NCBI GenBank assembly: GCA_028687475.1
Contig: JAQUAB010000003.1
Span: 1 to 64,000, forward strand
Length of the DNA stretch: 64,000 nucleotides
DNA from: Candidatus Gracilibacteria bacterium
GTDB lineage: Bacteria > Patescibacteriota > Gracilibacteria > BD1-5 > UBA2023
Reading direction: 5' to 3'
Shown here: piece by piece, positions 10,663 to 23,400 of the stretch
Position numbering within the stretch: the stretch's first letter is position 1
Layout of the letters: every line of letters starts with the position of its first letter
Program-made: the position numbers and the translations under genes
Notes under the pieces: generated by a model
Told to the model about the DNA's origin: nothing
The model's database searches: none
What the model saw: only the letters and a program-made list of their open reading frames with translations

Positions 10663-12585
10663 GTGCTTTCTTCTCAAAATATTGACATCATCCGGCATAT
10701 TGATCCAGAAAGTACTCATGCGATCCGATCGCATGTTCTCCATCCACATGACGATATTACGGTTATCTGTATGGTGGGATCGCCGAGAGAAAATATCGTA
10801 AGTGTTCTCGAGGATCATCTTCTCGAATCTATTTCTTCCACGGGTTGGAATCACGGTGATGAAGAAGCAGATTTCGCATATATTACTGAGAAATATAATC
10901 ATTTTCAGAGAAATCTAGCAGCAACAGATATTCGCGATATGAGTGCACTTTTTGCAATCATTTTCGAGAATGAGATGATGATCTCTGTTATCGGAAGCAT
11001 GTGTGCTGTTCTGAGAGAGAAAAATGGAGACCTCAATACTATCGCTGAAAATCAAGAAGAAGATACAGAATTCACATCAGTTTCTAGTGGGAAGATTCCA
11101 ACTGGTGCGCAATTTTTTCTGAGTTCACAACCACTTTCTTCATTTCTTTCAGATGATTTTTTCGATGAATGTACCGAATTATCACATGATTCATTCACGG
11201 AAACACTCGAATGAATCCTCAAAAGAGAAACGCATGAAACAATTCATATCATACGCATCACGGGACCAAAGATACCAGAAAAAACATCTCGTCCTTTTTT
11301 TCAATCTTCTCAGAAAGTGAGCAAACAGATCGATATTGCGCGTGGATTCCTAGAGAACGCTCGGGAATCTATCAGATATAATCGTCGTATTGAGCGAGTA
11401 TTCGATGAGATACGACTATTCATCAGCAAGAAAAATACACATATTTTGATTCTATTTCTTCTGGTAGGCGCGACTCTTTTTTTCGGACTGATTTATGTTC
11501 TTGTTAGTGCACTTTTCCATGTCAGCAACAATCCATCAGTAGATACCAAGAACCAGATTATCCAAGCAAAAACACTCATCGAGGAGAGTCAGAAGCTCAC
11601 ATCCAATTCCGAAGCATTCAATAATAACATTAGGCAAGCCGAAGATATTCTCTTCAAGATACGTGACAAGCAAGAATACATGAAAGATACTCAACAATTG
11701 TTGCAGCGTATCGAAGCGATGAAAAAAGAAATGTACGATATACAAACAGTGGATCTGACGAAACATACAAGCATTGTTCCATTCGATTCGACACAATTCT
11801 CTCCACTATGAGTCTTTGAATTCAACAAAAAACTGAACCTCATAGGGAAAGATTCTGCTATTCTTGGGTATATCCAAGGAAATAGTCTACCAACTCCTTC
11901 GACATATCCACCTGGTGAAGAAGTTACTGACTTTGATATGACAGATGATGGTACTTTCTACTTTCTGACGAAGAATAATAGAATCCTTTCGACCAAGAGA
12001 AATGAAGTCACATATGCCAATGTGACCGGACAAGATTCTTGGGAAAATGCCTCAGGAATCCAAACATTTAATAATAATATTTATCTGACTAATAATTCAT
12101 GAGGTCAGATCTATAAACACAAACCTGGAACAAATGGATTTTCCCAAAAAATTGAAGTACTCCCAAGTACATTGTCTGGAATTCTCGATATTGGAATTGA
12201 TGGTGGTTTTTATATTCTGACAGATGAACCGAAAATATACCGCATGATCTCGAAGGACAATGGATCTCCAAGTGGTATTATTCTCAATAAAATACCTGGT
12301 GAATATACTGCGGGCAAGAATGGTGATGTTCAGATAGTTGTCCGATCGAATCTGAATCTCATCTATCTTTTGAGTGGCAATAGAATCTGGATCTTCGAAC
12401 CTGATTCGAAACGCTTCCAGGATGTACGATCTTGGACATATCTCGCACAACTCGAAATATCAACTGCAGAAGAAATACGAACTATATCTGTTCCAAGAGA
12501 TGGACTGATTTATATCACTACCAATTTGGGAGTTTATAGTGTACCATTCGAGTTCGTCGATAAGAATATCATACTAAAAAACTAA
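10663..12585 (+). CDS. Membrane protein with degenerate PP2C-like domain and extracellular propeller-like domain
   Basis: 640 residues from a GTG start. Residues about 1-215 resemble a PP2C phosphatase fold (SALFAIIFENEMMISVIGSMCAVLR; GAQFFLSSQPLSSFLSDDFF), but the metal-binding GD..R and DG motifs are missing, so it is likely catalytically dead. One membrane helix follows (about 263-288), then a coiled coil and a C-terminal beta-rich region with repeated YFLTKNNRI, YILTDEPKIYR, IYLLSGNRIWIF, IYITTNLGVYS units suggesting a beta-propeller. In-frame TGAs are Gly. Fold assignments are inference; a sensor or scaffold role is possible. Confidence 0.6.
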
Positions 12586-12587
12586 AC

Positions 12588-13193
12588 ATGTTTCGAACTC
12601 ATGCTATCGTCTTGTACATTCAGAAGATTCGAGATAATCAGAAACGCATAATTCTTTTTTCCCGAGATTATGGGAAAATCACCTGTTGGAGTAAAAAAAA
12701 TGTATTACCAGATATAGGGAATGTTGTCTCTGTTGTCATCGAACGAAGAGGAAATGAGAATCATGTTAAGACTATTGATACCATAGATTCGCTTGGTGAT
12801 ACATTCGAGAATTATGAACAAGTATACAACTTTCTCACACTGATTGAGACACTCTATAGACTTCTACCAGATGCACTAGAGCATCGGAATATCTATGATG
12901 ATATTCTCGAACTTGTACAATGTATGAGCCAGAGGTATAAAAAAGAATGAAAAAATCCAGAAATATGAAAAATACAACTATTCATACTCATAAATATTCG
13001 TATTCTGAAAAGACTTTGATTTTTGAGACAGGAGGTTTTCTTGGAATCCAATATTTTGGATTATATCTATAGAAATATAGAGAAAAAAAGTATCTCCGAC
13101 ATTGCCCAGTGAAAACACCTAAGTAATGATGTAATAACATCACTCCGAGAAATTATTCTTCATACACACTACAATTTTCATTACTGACTCTAA
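12588..13193 (+). CDS. recO: DNA repair protein RecO
   Basis: 201 residues. RecO helps load RecA onto SSB-coated single-stranded DNA. The N-terminal OB-fold opening FRTHAIVLYIQKIRDNQKRIILFSRDYGKIT matches the family start (T-AIVL...YGKI). A helical middle, YNFLTLIETLYRLLPDALEHRNIYDDIL, follows. The usual zinc cysteines are not evident. TGA codons after residue 120 are read as Gly. Two bases after the previous gene, so likely translationally linked. Confidence 0.7.
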
Positions 13194-13199
13194 TCAACT

Positions 13200-14153
13200 A
13201 TGACTCTTTATTTTGTTATTCTTTTTATTCTAGGAACGGTTTTCTGAAGCTTCTCAACGGTACTCATAGAACGCTGGAAAAATGGTAAATCCGGGATTAT
13301 AATGGGGCGAAGTGAGTGCCCGAAGTGCAATCACACACTTTCAGCATGGGAACTTATTCCTCTTTTTTCATATATATTCCAGCATGGGAAGTGTCATAAT
13401 TGTCACTCGAAGATTTCGCCATTTTATCCGATTGCAGAAATCTCTATCGGCATTATATTTGTCATCATGTGATATGCGGGGATGAACCTCGAACTGGAGC
13501 CACTCTCCGTAGAGATGCTTATTTTTCTCATTCTTGGTTTTATCACAGGTATCTACATTCTCTATGATGCTCGTTATATGGAGATTCCTGATCAGATAAT
13601 GATTCCATGAATTGTATGATATATCTTACTTATCATACTTTGATACTTTTCTCCAGAAATGAGAACACTGATTTTTGATAGCAATACGTACACAGATTAT
13701 TCGACACTGATTTTTGATCACATTCGTGCGGCTGTGATTATATATTCATTTTTCTATTTGCAGATACTTATACCTTGAGGATTCTATCTCTTGAGAAAGA
13801 AAAAAAGTCGAGAATTCGTGGAACTACTGGTGTCTTATTTCCTATTTCCATTGAGCCTGATTTTCGGAAGAATAGGGAAAAACGAAACAAAAGAATCTAA
13901 TGAAATAGATATTCCAACATGGGTTGGTGGTGGAGATTTGAGAATTGCACTTTTTATCGGACTCACTCTCGGTAGTATCCATACTGTTAGCACGCTTCTA
14001 TTTGCCTATATACTTGGTTCTCTTATTGGAGTGATTCTCATTGTGAAACGAGGAAGAAAAAATTCACAAATTGCATTCTGACCGTTCCTTGGAATGGGGT
14101 GGTTTCTCTCCATTGTTTTTTATTCTGATATACTAAATATCTTTAATATATAA
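13200..14153 (+). CDS. pilD: Type IV prepilin peptidase / N-methyltransferase
   Basis: 317 residues. Membrane aspartyl protease that removes the leader of type IV prepilins and methylates the new N-terminus. Seen: N-terminal helix with VFGSFSTVLIERW, a zinc-type cytoplasmic loop with C40, C43, C65 and C68 (CPKCNH, CHNCHS), the first catalytic Asp region YDARYMEIPDQIMIP and the second GGGDLRIALFIGL, within seven or eight membrane helices. Several TGA codons lie in the membrane segments. The prepilin gene at 16294 supplies an obvious substrate. Confidence 0.93.
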
Positions 14154-14289
14154 ATATTAATTAAGTCAATTCTTTTTCCTCTTCTTTCGGGGTTTTATCT
14201 CGACAGATACGAAAAGAAACATATAATTCGTGGACTCAAATCTTACAAAAGTCAGATTGAGCATTTCTATATTTTTTCGATATACACAT

Positions 14290-14820
14290 ATGGACGAACA
14301 AAAAATAAAAGCTCTCCGAGATCTCATTCATTCCGCTCAGAATTCTATCCATTCAGCAAAAAAGATTCTCAATTCTCTTTTGGGAGAAGATGAATCTACT
14401 GATACTTTCGATCTCAATACCGAAGGGCTCACTTCGTATAATTCATGAAATGACAAAATTATTGAAGGTGTTTTTACGGGTGAATCTATGCTTGGGTCCG
14501 ACGGCAATATCTATCCTGTGCCCCAGAATTATGCATCAAAATCCCTCCTCGTCCAATGAAGCAAACTCAAAGCACTCATCAATCCAAATGGAAAAATCGT
14601 CTACAAAATTATCGGAGAAATTCCATTCGAAAGTGCTGTGGGAATTATTACAAAAAATGGTGAAAAATATCAAATCGCCACTGATACAAAAGTCTATAAT
14701 GTCCTATTGGCTGCCATAACTTTTCATCACTGTAATGTCGGAGATACCGTGAGTATCCGTATCCCCGAAGGAAAAGATGCAACCTATGCCGTCATCGAAA
14801 CTGTAATTCCAAAAAAATAA
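14290..14820 (+). CDS. Conserved-looking hypothetical protein, helical N-terminus and beta C-terminus
   Basis: 176 residues. The N-terminus is amphipathic (ALRDLIHSAQNSIHSAKKIL); from about residue 65 a beta-rich domain follows (FTGESMLGSDGNIYPVPQNYAS, KIIGEIPFESAVGII, GDTVSIRIPEGKDATYAVIETVIPKK). No signal peptide or membrane helix, so probably cytosolic. The ATG at 14290 is chosen over an upstream TTG because the preceding sequence is AT-rich and non-coding in character. Function not recognised. Confidence 0.7.
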
Positions 14821-14845
14821 ATTTATCTCTTATCTTCCGAATTCT

Positions 14846-16255
14846 ATGCGAACTGCTTCCAATCACAGAATGCCTCGATCACAATTCCAGATTCCTTGGA
14901 AATGGATTATTATCATTGCAACTCTTATTGGGATACTTTTCTTGAGTTCTGCACTTTCGAAGAAAAATACATGAACATGAGATGGATCTGCACTAAAGGT
15001 TGTAGTACAGTCATGAAGCGAGGCATACATCACACCAGCAAATGGATCACAAAAACAAATTACTGGAGAACAGAGTCTGTATACTTCTGATAATTCCCTT
15101 TCAGTATCAAATGGTACCGTACAACTTACTTCTTCATTGATTGATGCCTATATTGTCGCCTCTTCTGACCAATCATATAGAACAACTGAGATTGCCTACA
15201 AAGAGCACACAATCGAGAGTGAGAAATTGGAACTGATTCGTGGACAAATATGGATCGAATCACATGGACAGATTACTCTTCAGGCGAAGAATTTTGAGGC
15301 AAGTATTATGGATGGGAATATCGTACTCGTAGAACAAAATCCAATAGTGAGCACTCTCTACGCACTAAAATGAGACATACCTCTCACTACCGAAGGAAGA
15401 AGCTATACACTCACAGCAGGCAAGAAAATCATGATATCCAAGTCTGATCTCTCCAATCCAGGAACAACACTTGATATGCTTTCGATTGCTATTGGTGATT
15501 CTCTCGCGCAGAATCCTCTTTTTCTCATGAGAAATGGCTCCACACTCCTCCAGAATACAGGAATTGATAGCAATCAATGAACTCTATCAGGTGATGTATT
15601 ATCCAACTCTGGTGGTACTCTCATAGGATCAAGTATTCGCTATATAGAAATCACTACCCCGACCGATCTCGCAACTGTCTCAACTGCTACTATTGATATT
15701 GCATGAAAGATTCTCTCGAAAGACGTGACTCGTGTGACAATCGATGATGTTGATGCTATAGTAAGTCCAGTTGATGAATCATTTATCCTGAGAAATATAC
15801 CTATGAGTGGTGATATCATGAATATCGTCTACAAAGCATACTCAAAAGATTCGACTATTCTGGAACGCTGAGTCTTGACACTCTATCCGAAAAATAAACA
15901 ATCTGGAACCGATAAGCTCACACCGAACAATTTTCCTGTCAATGATAAAGATTACCATATCAATAGTCCAGTCGAAAATCCATACAAAACCACTGATTCT
16001 ACTGTGACAGTGAGTGGAACTGTTCCACGAAATACAGTTCAATATATCATGGTCAATAATTTTCGTCTCAAAAAGTTTGTACCAAATTCAACGACATGGT
16101 ATTACTATGCCAGTACTGACTATGATACTATGAAAGATGGAATAAATCTCTACGAAATTGTTTTCTATGGAAGCAATAACCAAATCCTCTACAAACAACT
16201 CTTTACTATTGTAAAAGAAGCAAAGGGTTCCGTCTCAGGAGAAACCATTCAATAA
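14846..16255 (+). CDS. Membrane-anchored FecR-like surface protein
   Basis: 469 residues. Single N-terminal membrane helix (about 18-36) with an extracytoplasmic remainder. Residues 48-150 have the FecR-type pattern (ITGEQSLYTSDNSLSVSNG, ELIRGQIWIESHGQITLQA, GNIVLVEQ). The C-terminal part (about 380-460) is an Ig-like or glucodextranase-B-like domain with STVTVSGTVPRNTVQYI and DGINLYEIVFYGSNNQ. TGA codons read as Gly throughout. Lies between prepilin peptidase and prepilin genes, so it may belong to pilus or surface assembly. FecR call by pattern only. Confidence 0.7.
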
Positions 16256-16293
16256 TTCATCATTCCATTCCGCAAAAAAGATTCTCAATATTT

Positions 16294-16932
16294 ATGGCTT
16301 TTTCTCAATCTCTCTGGAAACATCGGTGAGCAACAATGATAGAACTGATGGGTGTTCTCGCAATTATGGGACTCGGAATTGCAGCACTCCTTGAGACTAT
16401 TGGATGAGGTATTTATTTCGCGAAAGATACAGAAAATAATATCAAAGCGATCAATCTCGCACGTGAATGAATAGAGTGAATGACGAATATTCGAGATACG
16501 AATTGGATGCGGTTTTCGAGTGATAGATGAAATTGTTGGAAGACGAAAGATTACAACGGACTCTGTATCAATGATACCTCATTCGCTTGAATTATCTGAG
16601 ACTGATCATACATCCTCTATATAAGGAATGGGGCATGGTATCTCTCTGGGATTTCTACTACACCATATACTACCAATTGGACAGCATATTCCAAAGCATT
16701 CAAAGTAGGCCTCGATGATAAAGGATTCTGGACACAGACGGGAGTAACTACCACGACGTTGTGTAATTCACAAACACAGACAGGATGCTTATCTCCCTTC
16801 ACGAGAGAAATCACTGTCAAACTCGTTGGAACTGGAACAATGAATATCCAGAGCATTGTCAGATGGCAAGGAAAACGCATGAGAAACGTCACCCTTGAAA
16901 CAGTTTTGACGAATTGGAAGTCGAACTTCTAA
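16294..16932 (+). CDS. Type IV prepilin
   Basis: 212 residues. Short basic leader then the prepilin cleavage motif RGATMIELMGVLAIMGLGIA: cleavage after G12, with Glu at +5 (E17) and a hydrophobic helix to about residue 35. The cleavage-site glycine is itself encoded by TGA. The remainder is a small globular domain with two cysteine pairs (about NCW/LCI and LCN/GCL). Read by the standard code this gene vanishes into fragments. Expected substrate of the prepilin peptidase at 13200. Whether major or minor pilin cannot be told. Confidence 0.9.
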
Positions 16933-16997
16933 ATATTTGCGAGAAATATAACTTTGTGTTATGCTAAGGTGGAATACCAATATAAATTCCACCTTTT

Positions 16998-18476
16998 ATG
17001 TTCAAATACTCACAATGGCTCTCATGAACTGTGACGTTCATATGGATATGTAACTGTCTTCTTGCCAGTATGATTGCTGTGCGCGAAATATGGATTCCAT
17101 ATATGGATGCTGGGGGTGATTCATATACGAAAATCACCAGTGACCCCTTCGATGGCACAACGATGCCTATTGCCTATGTTCCTGACTGGACAAAGACAGA
17201 AAACCAAGACAAATCAAAACGATTCGAAGATATTTCTATCAGCGATTATGTATCCATTCCTCTATACAACCAACTCGCACTTCTCAATGATATAGAAAAT
17301 ACCTCAAAGGCATCAACCATCCTTCATTATACATATACCGTACCATATATGGGAAGTTATAGCCTCAATTATAAGGAAAATGATGGGAGTCATCTTGGTG
17401 TTGATATTCGCGCACCTATAGGAACTCCCGTACTCTCTATGGCAAATGGGGTAGTGATTCGTACGGTTGAAGCTGATGCAACTGGGAACAAATTCATCGT
17501 CGTTCGGCATGATAATGTTCCTCTGAATGGAGTGAACCAAACTCTGTATTCATCTTACCTTCACCTCTCAGAGATTCTGATTCCAGAAGGAACAAAAGTG
17601 AAGAAAGGCGATATGATAGGACGAGTCGGCATGACAGGAATTGCCACAACACCACATCTTCATTTCCAGATCGATAATACGAATGCACCATTTCATCCGT
17701 ATTGGCCATTCACAACATCGGATTCACAAAAAGCAGGATTAAGTTTTTATGAATCAGTAAATGCTGGTCTCGGAAAAGAAAATGCACTGAAATACACAAT
17801 AAATCCTATGAATTTTGTGAACACGTATCTTGGCGGCCTCCAACAAGATACATTTTCTAGTGCACCAACTCAAACTTCTACCAGTACATCTTCGACTTCT
17901 ACTGCACAATCTAATTCTCCACAAACAGTCATAGCATCATATGTATCGACGAATCTCGAGGCATGCTCCCAAAAACGATACAATGATGTCAGTACAAAAA
18001 GTACTCTCGGAAAGATGCTCTATACACTCATAGATGATAAATGTCTATTCCAAGGATATGGATGAAATTTCTCAGCCAAAACAACAGTCACGAAAAAAGA
18101 AGCACTGGTGGCGATTATGAAATACTACGGAATCCAACCATCGAATGGAACCAGTCCATTTCTCGATATTGCCATCGGAGATAACTTCCAGGGATATGCT
18201 GTGATCGCATACCAACGATGAATCATCGAGGGAAACTACGCGTATCCTGATAAAATCATCACAAAAGGAGAATTCATAGATCTCCTCGTCAAGGTAGCTC
18301 GACCAACAAAAAATACCTCCGGGATAGCTATATTCCGAGATATCAATAGTACGAATATATACTATCAGAGCGCTCAAGATTATGGTTATATGATTCATGT
18401 AAATGGAGGAAAACTCTATCCAAACACTCTCATGACTCGGTCGAATCTCGTACAGATTCTCTACAGACTTCAATAA
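16998..18476 (+). CDS. M23 peptidase with C-terminal SLH-type domains
   Basis: 492 residues. N-terminal signal or anchor helix (about 10-28), M23 peptidase domain with HLGVD (H132, D136) and PHLHFQID (H220, H222), a Thr/Ser-rich linker (about 300-320), then two SLH-like repeats (FLDIAIGDNFQGYAVIAYQRGIIEG; FRDINSTNIYYQSAQDYGYMIHV). Cleaves peptidoglycan cross-bridges or stem peptides while held to the wall by the SLH part (inference). TGA gives Gly at SG near residue 11, at the linker and inside an SLH repeat. Confidence 0.88.
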
Positions 18477-18532
18477 TAAAGTAGATTTTTCTATGAAAAT
18501 AAATACAGTGTCAAAGTTATTCATTCTTATGT

Positions 18533-19888
18533 ATGTCATCAAGTAAAATCATATTCCTTTCTCTTGTTGGAACAATAATCATCTGAATTTTGATTGCTTT
18601 CTGGATGCTCAGTAGGAATTCGGATTCGACGAGTACAGTAGAGAAATGATCTCTGACTGTCTGGATTGTGTGAGATACAACAGAATGATATGATACCCTC
18701 ACGACTGGATTTCATGAATATGCACCAGAATACAAGAATATCAGTATTACATTCAAGAAGTTCAGTGACTATGCATCATACCAAAAAATACTTCTCAGTA
18801 CTCTTGCAGATCAAAAATGACCAGACATATTCATGGTCGATGCAGGAGCAGACAATATTCTCCGTGATAAAGTCGAACCCATTCCTTCTGAATACATAAA
18901 TACATCCGACTTTGCCAAAAGATTCGATGATATATTTCTCCCTCTTCTCGAGAGCTCAGGAAGCACTAAATCTGCGACCACATATTTGCGATGAGTGCCA
19001 CTTGGATATGAGACGCTTGGGATTTTCTACAACAAGTCGCTTCTCGTGAATATTCCAAGAACATGGAATGATATTAGTGCTATGTATACCGATGGAGCAA
19101 GTCCAGATATTTTTCCAGTGAATATCGGAATGACTCCACGATATACTCCCTATGCCACCGATATTATTGGACTTTTTCTCTTGCAGGATGGATCCGAGAG
19201 TTATACAGAGCTATGATCATATGAAAAATCAATTCGAGACTATCTCTCATATGGATATAGCTCTATTCTCTGATCCCAAGAATGAGATGCAAAAACCCTG
19301 AATGAGATGGAGAATACTCTTTCTGCATCAAAATTCACAACCCTTGATCTCTTTATACGTGGACAGATTGCATTCGTTATCGGATATCCGAGCATGATAC
19401 AGGAATTAGAAGATGCAAAAAAACGTGCAGGAACAGAGGCGATAAATAGTATTGTTCTCACGGAAAAAATCCCACAAAAATCAAACGGTAGCAATGGGAC
19501 GAATATCGCAAAATATCGATATTTCTGACTCTCAAAAACCTCCCAAAATTCTCTTCTCTGAGCGAAGTTCCTAGACTATCTACTCACGGAAGATGCCGAG
19601 AAACGCTTTCTCGAAGCGTTTCCTCTCTATATTCCCGCCCAACGAGCATTCTACGAAAGTGCACAAGATACCGTACTCTCGAATATATTTTCGCGAGCCA
19701 AACTCGATAGTTTTATCCCATCTGTCAATCAAACACTCCAGACATTCGACTACGGGAACAAGATAGAATTCGAAAAGATTCTCTGGGATAATATTGACAG
19801 AAATGGAAAAATAGATACAAATAACATTATTAAGCTTTTTGAATCCTCTATCTGATGTGAAATCACGACTGAAAAATGTGAGAAGTAG
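18533..19888 (+). CDS. Membrane-anchored extracellular solute-binding protein (family 1-like)
   Basis: 451 residues. N-terminal membrane helix without a lipobox cysteine, so anchored by the helix. The body follows the family 1 solute-binding pattern: LTVWIVGDTTEGYDTL, ITFKKFSDYASYQKILLSTLADQKGPDIFMVDAG, YETLGIFYNKSLL, RTWNDI, FIRGQIAFVIGYPSMIQEL and FLDYLLTEDAEKRFLEAFPLYIPAQ. These usually capture sugars for ABC importers, but no permease or ATPase genes are nearby. Ten or so TGA codons interrupt the standard reading. Confidence 0.82.
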
Positions 19889-19904
19889 GCTTTTGTTCGA
19901 AGAA

Positions 19905-19933
19905 TTGCAAAATATAAAAGAATCTGCTACAAT
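19905..19933 (+). promoter_or_regulatory. Promoter of the VirB2-like gene
   Basis: TTGCAA at 19905-19910 and TACAAT at 19928-19933 with an exact 17-base spacer, 27 bases before the ATG at 19961. Confidence 0.6.
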
Positions 19934-19960
19934 CTCTTTGTTATCACCTCTTTCAAAAAT

Positions 19961-20401
19961 ATGCAGAAAAGAATTCTCACATATGTACTTCATAGTATTG
20001 TTATTTTTCTCGGACTAGTTATGAGTCCTTTCGTTTTCGCAGACTGTAGTGGATGGTTCAGCTTCGGAAGTTGCGAAGTCAAGCCACCAATATGCAACGA
20101 CAATAGTTGTAGTCTCAGTGGCGGTGTCGAAGCTGTGGGAAACGCCGTGAGCGGATTTGTCACGAAAAAAACACTCACAGCATACGTACAAGATATTATC
20201 GTATACCTTCTTGGTTTTATCTCTTTGATTGGAGTGATTTATATCATGTACGCTGGGTTCCAGGTTATGACTGGAGCTGGAGATGAAGAAAAACTCAAAA
20301 AAGCAAGAAATATTATTATCTACGTCATTCTCGGTATAGTACTCATGTGGATTGCTTATTCTCTAGTGAATTGGAGTATCAACTTCGTGAATGGAAAATA
20401 A
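19961..20401 (+). CDS. VirB2/TrbC-like two-helix membrane protein
   Basis: 146 residues. Signal peptide (about 8-27), a small cysteine-bearing ectodomain (DCSGW, SCEVKPPICNDNSC), then two membrane helices (about 77-101 and 116-141) separated by a short charged loop GAGDEEKLKKARN. This layout matches the pilin-like VirB2/TrbC proteins frequent in CPR genomes. No TGA codon is used. It has its own promoter and sits just before the large PKD gene. A structural role in a secretion or pilus-like apparatus is inference; no VirB4 or VirD4 is in the window. Confidence 0.65.
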   Translation: MQKRILTYVLHSIVIFLGLVMSPFVFADCSGWFSFGSCEVKPPICNDNSCSLSGGVEAVGNAVSGFVTKKTLTAYVQDIIVYLLGFISLIGVIYIMYAGFQVMTGAGDEEKLKKARNIIIYVILGIVLMWIAYSLVNWSINFVNGK

Positions 20402-20448
20402 CATCCAATTCATACTCAACTAAAAATACATTTCGAAATTAACTCTCT

Positions 20449-23400
20449 ATGCACCCTATCTCTACACGAATCATTTCTCTCATTACCCTCTCTCTTCTTG
20501 TTTTCTCAAGTACAAATATTATTTTTCTTGGGAATCTTTCTATAGAAACTGTTTCTGCCTACACCGAAAGTGATGCGAATACATTCGCATACTATCAGAG
20601 AATTCTTCAGGGATCTATGGAGGAATTAGAGAGTGAATTTCGAATCAACTCAACCGTCAGTACGAGCACACTCCAGAATATCAAGAATCTTGTCCAATCA
20701 GCATACGATAGACTTCCTGATTCATCTGATGTTGCTACAGAAAATGCGAGTGCCAAAAGAGGGACTGATCTCGCGATCGACCTCGCTATGAAAAATCCTT
20801 CTACACAAACTCATGTTAGCAATGCAGTAACCGCCATCCAGAAATTTATCACGAGCAGTAAGATTGGGAAGATCACTGGGTCTATCAGTGCGAATCCTTC
20901 TTCAGGAAATGCTCCACTCACTGTGTCATTTCTCGCTACTAATGTCAGTGATCCTTCTGGAGTGAGCCCAACTGCGAGCAATTACGTCTGGTGGATACGT
21001 GAAGATGGTGGATATCGTCGAGAAATCGGCCGTGGAGCGAGTCTCACATACACTTTCAACCAAGAAGGAAGCTATCAGGTTTTTCTCGATGTTATTTCTG
21101 GAAGTCGAAATAAGAAAGGATATACTGATGTTCTTCCGCTTTCTATATCCCAAAATATCCAAGTCAAACCACGACTCGGAGAAATCACACTTCTCGTAAA
21201 TGGGGTCAATGTGAGCACTCTCTCGAAACTCAAAGTCAACCCTAGCGTTGGAAAGATAGGAATCATTCTCGATGCTACAGCATCACGCGCTGTGAGCAAT
21301 GGTACTATTCTGAGAACCAAATGGGATTTCGGAAATGGAAACACTATCGAGTACAATGGATCCCCTGTTATCGAGAGACAAATATATGCCAATGAAGGAA
21401 CGTATACAGTATCTCTAGAATTGACGACGAATGAAGGAACATCATTCAGAAAGGAAATCCAACTCAATATCGTTGATCCTGCCGCTGTAATATCGAGTGA
21501 TAAGAATATTGGATTCGTAGGAGAAAACTTCCAGATGAAGGCACAGACGTATTTCAGTAATACGAAAAATGTGGACTACACATGGACTGTTCAATCAGTA
21601 GATTCCACAAATTCGAGCCCACTGTATACACAAGAATGACAAGCGTTCAGTTACAAATTTCCACAAGTAGGAGATTATATTGTCACATTGATGACAAAAA
21701 ATCCAAATGGATCCGAAGATCGAGATAGTAAAACTATCACTATAGAATCCCATGAACCAATTGTGAATCTGGATGCACCAAGACCAGTTTCATCTGAGAG
21801 ACCAAATACGATACTTTTTGACGCATCCAAGAGTATGGATGCTGATACAAATACTTCAAAAGACCTCACATACAAATGGTCTATCGACGGTAATCTCATT
21901 GCACTCGATAATTCTGAAAAGAATGGTGCTATTGGAACACATGTTTTCAGTGAAAAAGGAACTCATACCGTTTCTCTGACGGTCGCGAATAAATATGGAA
22001 AAGTAAAAACTGTAGACAAAACATTTGATGTCGCATCAACTCTTGCAGTCAATGTAAATATTGTTCCTCGTGCGGCTCCAATTGGAACACTCGTCAGCTT
22101 CCAGGCAATTGCACCAAGAGCAGCATTTTTCGAGTGGAATCCTGGAGATGGATCTGCACCAGTCAATGGTCAGATGGATAATATCGATCATATCTATAAG
22201 AAGACTGGCATTTATTCTGCAACACTGACAGTGAAAAATGTCGATGGAAGTGAGACGAATTCCATAACTCGAAAGGTATATGTCACAGATGCAAGCACAC
22301 CTTTTGCTCTGATTGATGTAAAAAATGCTTCGAATTCCGTGATAGAAGATGAGAACGCATGTGGAGCAGGTGGAGCATATCTCGTCAATCGTTCTGAATG
22401 AACTACACTCGATGGATCAAATTCGATTAATATCGACGGAAATAATACAGGACTTTCGTATACATGGAAATATCTCGACCGTGTCAAGACGGGACCAACT
22501 CTTTCTGAGAAGTTCACAGAACTCGGATGCTTCCCAGTAACACTCACCGTAAAAAGTGCGACAAATGGCGCAAGTTATACGAGCAAACGATATATCCAAA
22601 TAAAAAATATTGTACCAAAACTTACTTCTATTTCTACAAATATTGACCAAAACAAGCAAAGTAGCCAAAAAGTTATTGTAAATGTGACGGCTGATGGCGC
22701 GAGTGATCCTGATGGAGTCATCACAACTTATATTTGGTATTACAAGACAGCGAGCGATGATGAACCACAGAATATAAAAATAACTCAGAGTCCAACAACC
22801 ACTTTCGTTCTTCCAAATGTTACCGAAAAATATACATTCTGAGTGATTCTGGAGGATAATGACGGTGCTCAGACCAATTCCATCGATGTCATAAAAGATC
22901 AAGCTCCTCTCCTTATCAGCAATGAAGATGGAAATTTGAGTATGCCTCTTATTACTCTCACGATTCCAAAAAGTCAGGTACTGGCCGGAGAAAGTGTGGA
23001 CTTTGTCGCGAGTGCCAAGACGATCGTATGAATGGATATAACAAGCAAGAGTGAATATCAGTGGGATTTCGACGGTGATGGAAAAATCGACAAAAAAACG
23101 ACAGAGGCTCGTACCAATTACACCTATAAAAATGCTGGAACATATACAGCGAAAGTAAAAGTGACCTACAACGGTGTCAGCAACTCGAAATACCAGACTA
23201 TCATCGTGAAAAATGAACTGAAAGCGAAAGTAATAGGATATCGATCTGATGATGCTGTATATCTCATCAATACGAGTGCTGGAGTATACGATACTACTTC
23301 ATGGCAAGTCGGAGAAATCCGATCTGATGCGTTGTATAGTATTTCTGTTCCTACAGATATATTCAATGCCGGTAATCAATCATCCAAGATACTCACTGTC

